Assembly (NCBI GenBank): GCA_015711695.1
Contig: JACVIW010000101.1
Span: 1 to 8,062 of the forward strand
Origin: Candidatus Geohydrothermomicrobium daggyaiense
GTDB taxonomy: Bacteria > Actinomycetota > Geothermincolia > Fen-727 > JACVIW01
Direction: 5' to 3'
Length of the DNA stretch: 8,062 nucleotides
Shown: piece after piece, positions 4,763-8,062 of the stretch
How the letters are laid out: the number at the start of each line of letters is the position of its first letter
How positions within the stretch are numbered: position 1 is the first letter of the stretch
Made by a program: the position numbers and the translations under genes
The notes under the pieces: generated by a model
Database searches by the model: none
Seen by the model: only the letters and a program-made list of their open reading frames with translations
Told to the model about the DNA's origin: nothing

Positions 4763-6841
4763 ATGCAAGACAAAAACTGTCATCCCAGGCCATCAGAAGG
4801 TAATGATAAAAGTATGATTGTCGCAGCCCTTACGGGCAATCCCAATTCCGGCAAGACAACGGTTTTCAACAACCTCACAGGCGCAAGGCAGCATGTCGGT
4901 AACTGGCCAGGCGTGACCGTGGAGAAAAAAGAGGGCGTCAGCAAATACGACTCAAAAGAGTTCACGGTCGTTGATCTTCCGGGCACGTACAGCGTTACGG
5001 CATATTCAATCGAAGAAATGATCGTAAGGAATTTCATTTCCCAGGAAAGACCCGACGTTGTGGTTGACGTCGTTGACGCGAGCAACCTGGAGCGCAATCT
5101 TTATCTCTTCTCTCAACTCATCGAACTGGGAAGGCCCGTGATACTCGCCCTTAACATGATGGATGAAGCAACCAAAAAAGGTATCGCAATTGACACACAG
5201 CTTCTCTCAACCCTGCTTGGGTCACCTGTCGTCCCGATGGTGGCTGTGAAAAACCGCGGAACAGAGGAACTCAAAATGGCAATTATCGAATCGGTCGAAA
5301 GAGGCGAGCAATTCCGGGAAATAAAAGTCAACTACGGTAAGGAGATTGAGGAGGAAATAGAAAAAATAGAAGAAGCCTTAAAACAGAACATAGAATATTC
5401 TCCTATTCTCAAGCAACACAACACAAGATGGCTCGCCATAAAAGCGCTCGAGGGTGATGAGCATGTTCTTAGGGAACTGAGGAAGCATTTCGGTGAAGAA
5501 TCCGGTATTCTTAAGAAAATCGAGTCGAGCGTAAGGCATATAGAATCAATATACAAGCAAGATATCGAGTCAGTGATTGTTGATTATCGCTATGGTTTTA
5601 TCTCGGGAGTCGTAAGGGAAGCGGTCAAAAGAGAACGCAAGGAATATGAATCAAGGTCCGATAAGATAGACAATATACTCACGAACAGAATTCTCGGGCT
5701 CCCTTTTTTCGCTCTTTTCATGTGGCTTATGTTCTTTTCCACATTCTACCTGGGGAAATTTCCCGCAAGATGGATAGAAATTCTGATTGGTTACGTGGCG
5801 GACGGTATCTCAAACCTGATAACATCCCCTCACTGGATCAGGTCTCTACTCGTGGACGGTATCGTAGGTGGCGTTGGGTCTGTGATCGTTTTCGTTCCGC
5901 AGATCTTCATCATGTTCCTTTTTATCTCAATAATCGAAGATAGCGGTTACATGGCAAGGGCCGCTTTTATTATGGACAGGCTAATGCACTGGCTTGGCCT
6001 GCACGGAAAATCGTTTATTCCGATGATAATGGGGTTTGGCTGCAATGTGCCCGCAGTCATGGCAACAAGAACACTTGAAAGCGAGAGGGACCGTAAACTC
6101 ACTATACTGATAAACCCCCTCGTATCATGTACCGCGAGGCTTCCCGTCTACGCACTTTTCACGGCAGCTTTTTTCGCTGCTAATCAGGGAACAGTGACAT
6201 TTTCAATTTACATGCTCGGAATCATTCTCGCAGTTCTCATGGCGAAACTCTTCCGCAGGTTTCTATTCCCGGGCGAAAGCGAACCCTTCGTAATGGAACT
6301 TCCCCCTTACAGATTCCCCACACTTAAGAGCACCTTCATCCACATGTGGGAAAGAGGATCGATGTTTTTAAGAAAAGCCGGAACCGTTATCCTTGCCGGC
6401 TCTATGATCATGTGGATTCTTGCCTATATGCCTCCCGGCGCCGGTTATGGAAGCTCAAAAAGCCTTGCCGGCAGAATAGGGCACTTTCTCCAACCAGTGG
6501 TAAAGCCGCTTGGTTTTGACTGGCAAGCCGTTGTCGCACTGATCTTTGGATTCGTAGCGAAAGAACTCGTGGTAAGCGCTTATGGCACATTGTTCGGCGT
6601 AGGAGAAGACAAGACTGCCATTATCGCGCGAATACAGGGAAACTTCACGCCTCTTTCAGCATACGCGTTTATGGCATTTACCCTTCTATACACTCCATGC
6701 CTTGCGACTGTAGCAGTCATCAGGAAAGAAACAGGGTCATGGAAGTGGGCGGTTTTCGCTGTTGTTTACCAGTTAATTCTGGCATGGTTGGTAGCTTTTC
6801 TTATATATCAAATAGGGCTTTTATTCACAAGAGGCGGATGA
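4763..6841 (+). CDS. feoB: Fe(II) transporter FeoB
   Basis: This is the inner-membrane Fe(II) permease with an N-terminal G-protein domain; its 692 residues are typical for the family. GTPase motifs are G1 GNPNSGKT (25-32), the G2 threonine region GVTVE (50-54), G3 DLPG (71-74) and G4 NMMD (131-134); the G5 region near VAVKNRG is less clear. A charged helical GDI-like segment spans about 185-300. Membrane helices start near 312. The core carries DSGYMARAAF, the conserved MGFGCNVPA with C427, NPLVSCTARLPVY with C456, FVAKELVVSAYGTLFGV and a C-terminal YTPCLATV. The ATG at 4763 has AGAGAG 6 nt upstream. A later ATG at 4814 would start just before the GTPase fold, so the first 17 residues are uncertain. 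No FeoC follows; its place is taken by a short ORF and a DtxR-family gene. Assignment is secure. Confidence 0.97.
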   Translation: MQDKNCHPRPSEGNDKSMIVAALTGNPNSGKTTVFNNLTGARQHVGNWPGVTVEKKEGVSKYDSKEFTVVDLPGTYSVTAYSIEEMIVRNFISQERPDVVVDVVDASNLERNLYLFSQLIELGRPVILALNMMDEATKKGIAIDTQLLSTLLGSPVVPMVAVKNRGTEELKMAIIESVERGEQFREIKVNYGKEIEEEIEKIEEALKQNIEYSPILKQHNTRWLAIKALEGDEHVLRELRKHFGEESGILKKIESSVRHIESIYKQDIESVIVDYRYGFISGVVREAVKRERKEYESRSDKIDNILTNRILGLPFFALFMWLMFFSTFYLGKFPARWIEILIGYVADGISNLITSPHWIRSLLVDGIVGGVGSVIVFVPQIFIMFLFISIIEDSGYMARAAFIMDRLMHWLGLHGKSFIPMIMGFGCNVPAVMATRTLESERDRKLTILINPLVSCTARLPVYALFTAAFFAANQGTVTFSIYMLGIILAVLMAKLFRRFLFPGESEPFVMELPPYRFPTLKSTFIHMWERGSMFLRKAGTVILAGSMIMWILAYMPPGAGYGSSKSLAGRIGHFLQPVVKPLGFDWQAVVALIFGFVAKELVVSAYGTLFGVGEDKTAIIARIQGNFTPLSAYAFMAFTLLYTPCLATVAVIRKETGSWKWAVFAVVYQLILAWLVAFLIYQIGLLFTRGG

Positions 6842-6948
6842 TCTCTCAAATGATTGCCGGAATAACCGAAGAAATATTCCCGGCTAAAAGCGAAGGAAAC
6901 CGTTTCCGCGGTAAATATTTCAGTAACAAGAACACGCTTCTTAAGTGA
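6838..6948 (+). CDS. Possible 36-residue protein coupled to feoB
   Basis: An ATG overlaps the feoB stop as ATGA, a classic coupling arrangement, and opens a 36-codon frame ending in TGA at 6946-6948. The product begins MISQMIAGITEEIFPAK and ends KNTLLK. It has a short hydrophobic start, a basic C-terminal half and no cysteines. GAGG ends only 3 nt before the ATG, which is close for a ribosome binding site, so re-initiation from feoB would be needed. It resembles neither FeoC (about 80 residues, winged helix) nor the Cys-rich FeoB-associated proteins. It may be chance; it also contains the hairpin at 6856-6884. Confidence 0.25.
   Translation: MISQMIAGITEEIFPAKSEGNRFRGKYFSNKNTLLK
6856..6884 (+). 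repeat. Hairpin with one bulged base after feoB
   Basis: GCCGGAATA (6856-6864) pairs with TATT-C-CCGGC (6875-6884) around a 10-nt loop: 9 base pairs with a single bulged C. No T run follows, so it does not look like an intrinsic terminator. It could mark an RNA processing site or slow RNA polymerase between feoB and the regulator gene. A smaller GGAAA-CCG-TTTCC stem follows at 6895-6907. Confidence 0.45.
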
Positions 6949-7012
6949 ATCAATGTGTGGTGAGTTAACCGCATGACAATACGGGAACAGGACTGACCAT
7001 TAAAATGATTTC

Positions 7013-7017
7013 GGGAG
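7013..7017 (+). promoter_or_regulatory. Ribosome binding site of the DtxR-family gene
   Basis: GGGAG lies 6 nt before the ATG at 7024 and fixes the start, which matches the usual family N-terminus. The preceding gap has a -10-like TAAAAT at 7001-7006 but no -35 at a normal distance, so the gene is probably read from the feo promoter. Confidence 0.6.
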
Positions 7018-7023
7018 AACCGG

Positions 7024-7425
7024 ATGACGAAAAGCACAGCTGAGAAATATCTCGAAGTGATTTATGAGATAGCAAGATCTGGCGGTTCAACAAGGGTTAA
7101 AGACGTGGCAGAAACGCTGAACGTTTCATTGCCAAGTGTCTCGGAAATGCTTGATCGCCTTGTTGAGCAGGGATTCGTCGCCCATGACAAATATGGCCGG
7201 ATTAAACTCACCCCAAAGGGGCGGAGAATCGCGACGCGACTTGACCGAAAACATTCTGTGATTATGCGCTTCTTCACTGACGTTCTCGAAGTGGATGAGG
7301 ATACGGCGAATAAAGACGCGTGCGAAATAGAGCACGTCATAAGTGATGAGACACTCGAGAAACTTGTGCAGTTTCTCGAAACACTGAACAAGCAAGATAA
7401 CGAGGCTGATTCAAAAACCGGATAG
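7024..7425 (+). CDS. DtxR/MntR-family metal-dependent transcriptional regulator
   Basis: This DNA-binding regulator of 133 residues belongs to the DtxR superfamily and has only the winged-helix and dimerisation domains. The C-terminal SH3-like domain of DtxR/IdeR is absent, as in MntR (about 142 residues). The winged helix covers about 1-65 (EKYLEVIYEIARSGGSTRVKDVAETLNVSLPSVSEMLDRLVEQGF, then the KLTPKGRR wing). The dimerisation helices carry RKH (H77) and C100-E-I-E103-H104. By alignment with DtxR, H77, C100, E103 and H104 are kept, but lysine 8 replaces the ligand Met10 (Asp8 in MntR), and M81 and N96 replace E83 and H98. It most likely represses the feo operon through the box at 4010-4023. 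Metal choice cannot be told: C100 is DtxR-like, the length MntR-like. Its stop is 3 nt from that of the opposing gene. Confidence 0.9.
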   Translation: MTKSTAEKYLEVIYEIARSGGSTRVKDVAETLNVSLPSVSEMLDRLVEQGFVAHDKYGRIKLTPKGRRIATRLDRKHSVIMRFFTDVLEVDEDTANKDACEIEHVISDETLEKLVQFLETLNKQDNEADSKTG

Positions 7426-7428
7426 ATT

Positions 7429-7989
7429 TCAATAAGACCTAAAGAAAAGCGCTCGAGCCTGTTTGTAACTTGGACATACGTTGTGCTTCCAGGGGTCGGT
7501 GGAGTACTGGACACACTTTCTGCAGCATATCGAAAGCTGCGCAATCTGATTTAAGGTCAGGAGAAGCATGTATTTAAGAATCATCCTGCCTGAGCGTATG
7601 CCGGCTACTATCGGCAGCAGTTGAAGAATCGCGACGGTCGAGCCCTCAGCGATAATGCCCGCAGTGTCAAGTGTCTTATCAGGCTGTCTTTCAAAAAGAA
7701 GCGCCGCCCATTTTCCCAGGTAGTAAAAGTCGCATGGCTTTCCGTATCTCTCACACCTCGTACATATCAAGTACTTACAAAGAGTCATCCACAGGATTAG
7801 CGCCGGCAACCATAGAAGGAGCCATTTCGGTTTTTTTCTCGCTATAAGGTAACCACCGTAGAATATGTATGAAATCCATGAACCGATTAATATTGCCATA
7901 TTCAGAGGCTTGGGCTCGGGCCAATCCCCATTGCCCGAAAACTCTTCACAACTTTTAAAGCCACACATTCCAGAGTAATTCTCGCGCAT
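7429..7989 (-). CDS. Unrecognised four-helix membrane protein with two cysteine clusters
   Basis: I do not recognise a named family for this 186-residue protein. Four hydrophobic segments are visible at about 31-50, 56-75, 107-131 and 135-154. Each pair is followed by a cysteine cluster: C71, C76-x2-C79-x6-C86 after helix 2, and C155, C156-x2-C159-x12-C172 with H169 after helix 4. The first 30 residues also hold C9 and C14. The two halves therefore look like a divergent internal duplication. RKKPK between helices 1 and 2 and RSGR between helices 3 and 4 would be cytoplasmic by the positive-inside rule, putting both clusters outside. The ATG is the first after an in-frame stop. AAGGGG is only 2 nt away and GGGAGGA 11 nt away, so the start is fair, not firm. 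Metal or redox binding is an inference from the cysteines alone. Confidence 0.75.
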   Translation of the reverse strand: MRENYSGMCGFKSCEEFSGNGDWPEPKPLNMAILIGSWISYIFYGGYLIARKKPKWLLLWLPALILWMTLCKYLICTRCERYGKPCDFYYLGKWAALLFERQPDKTLDTAGIIAEGSTVAILQLLPIVAGIRSGRMILKYMLLLTLNQIAQLSICCRKCVQYSTDPWKHNVCPSYKQARALFFRSY

Positions 7990-8062
7990 TTCCCCTTACA
8001 TCCTCCCTTATTTTCCTGACATGAAAACCCTCACCTTTCAGACAGGGAATCAAATAATTCTT
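7990..8062. other. Right-edge region upstream of the membrane protein gene
   Basis: No gene is supported in these 73 nt. On the minus strand they contain a GGGAGGA (8001-8007) and an AAGGGG (7992-7997) before the ATG. No promoter has both boxes at good spacing. The region may continue into an upstream gene or promoter beyond the window. Confidence 0.3.

Noticed and set aside
6856..6884. Hairpin after feoB as an intrinsic terminator
   Set aside because: No T run follows and the stem has a bulge; read-through into the regulator gene is more likely.
6973..7006. Separate promoter for the DtxR-family gene (ATGACA ... TAAAAT)
   Set aside because: The spacer is 22 nt, and the implied start would fall almost on the ribosome binding site.
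7062..7544. 160-codon minus-strand frame across the regulator gene
   Set aside because: Serine-rich shadow of the DtxR-family gene; the membrane protein frame beside it has real helices and cysteine motifs.

Overview
This is a chromosomal stretch from an anaerobic or facultative bacterium, with G+C roughly in the mid-40s by eye, Shine-Dalgarno sites before most genes and close packing. The phylum cannot be fixed from the sequence. A ferrous-iron uptake operon points to reducing conditions, because Feo moves Fe(II). I see no tRNA, rRNA, CRISPR array, insertion sequence or phage gene.

Left part, 2-2315 (+): a 4-aminobenzoate pair for folate synthesis. It has pabB (aminodeoxychorismate synthase component I, 5' end probably cut by the window edge) and, 55 nt later, a class IV PLP enzyme most likely acting as PabC. 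The glutaminase partner PabA is not in the window.

Middle, 2445-3668 (-): a zinc-dependent medium-chain alcohol dehydrogenase, convergent with the pab pair and divergent from the iron operon. Its start is ambiguous (3668 or 3722), since both ATGs have a good ribosome binding site. A candidate promoter upstream has a perfect 10-bp palindrome in its spacer.

Right part, 3971-7425 (+): a regulated Fe(II) uptake unit. A sigma70-like promoter is overlapped at its predicted start site by TTAGGT-TT-ACCTAA, a strong match to the DtxR/IdeR/MntR operator type. It is followed by feoA, an overlapping second and divergent feoA, the GTPase permease feoB, a possible 36-codon ORF whose ATG overlaps the feoB stop, and a two-domain DtxR-family regulator. 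The simplest model is that the regulator binds the box when metal is plentiful and shuts off FeoA/FeoA/FeoB. The regulator has an unusual metal-ligand set.

Right edge, 7429-7989 (-): a four-helix membrane protein of unknown function with two cysteine clusters, stop to stop with the regulator 3 nt away. The least familiar items are this protein, the second FeoA with its basic insert and CxxC, and the small ORF after feoB.
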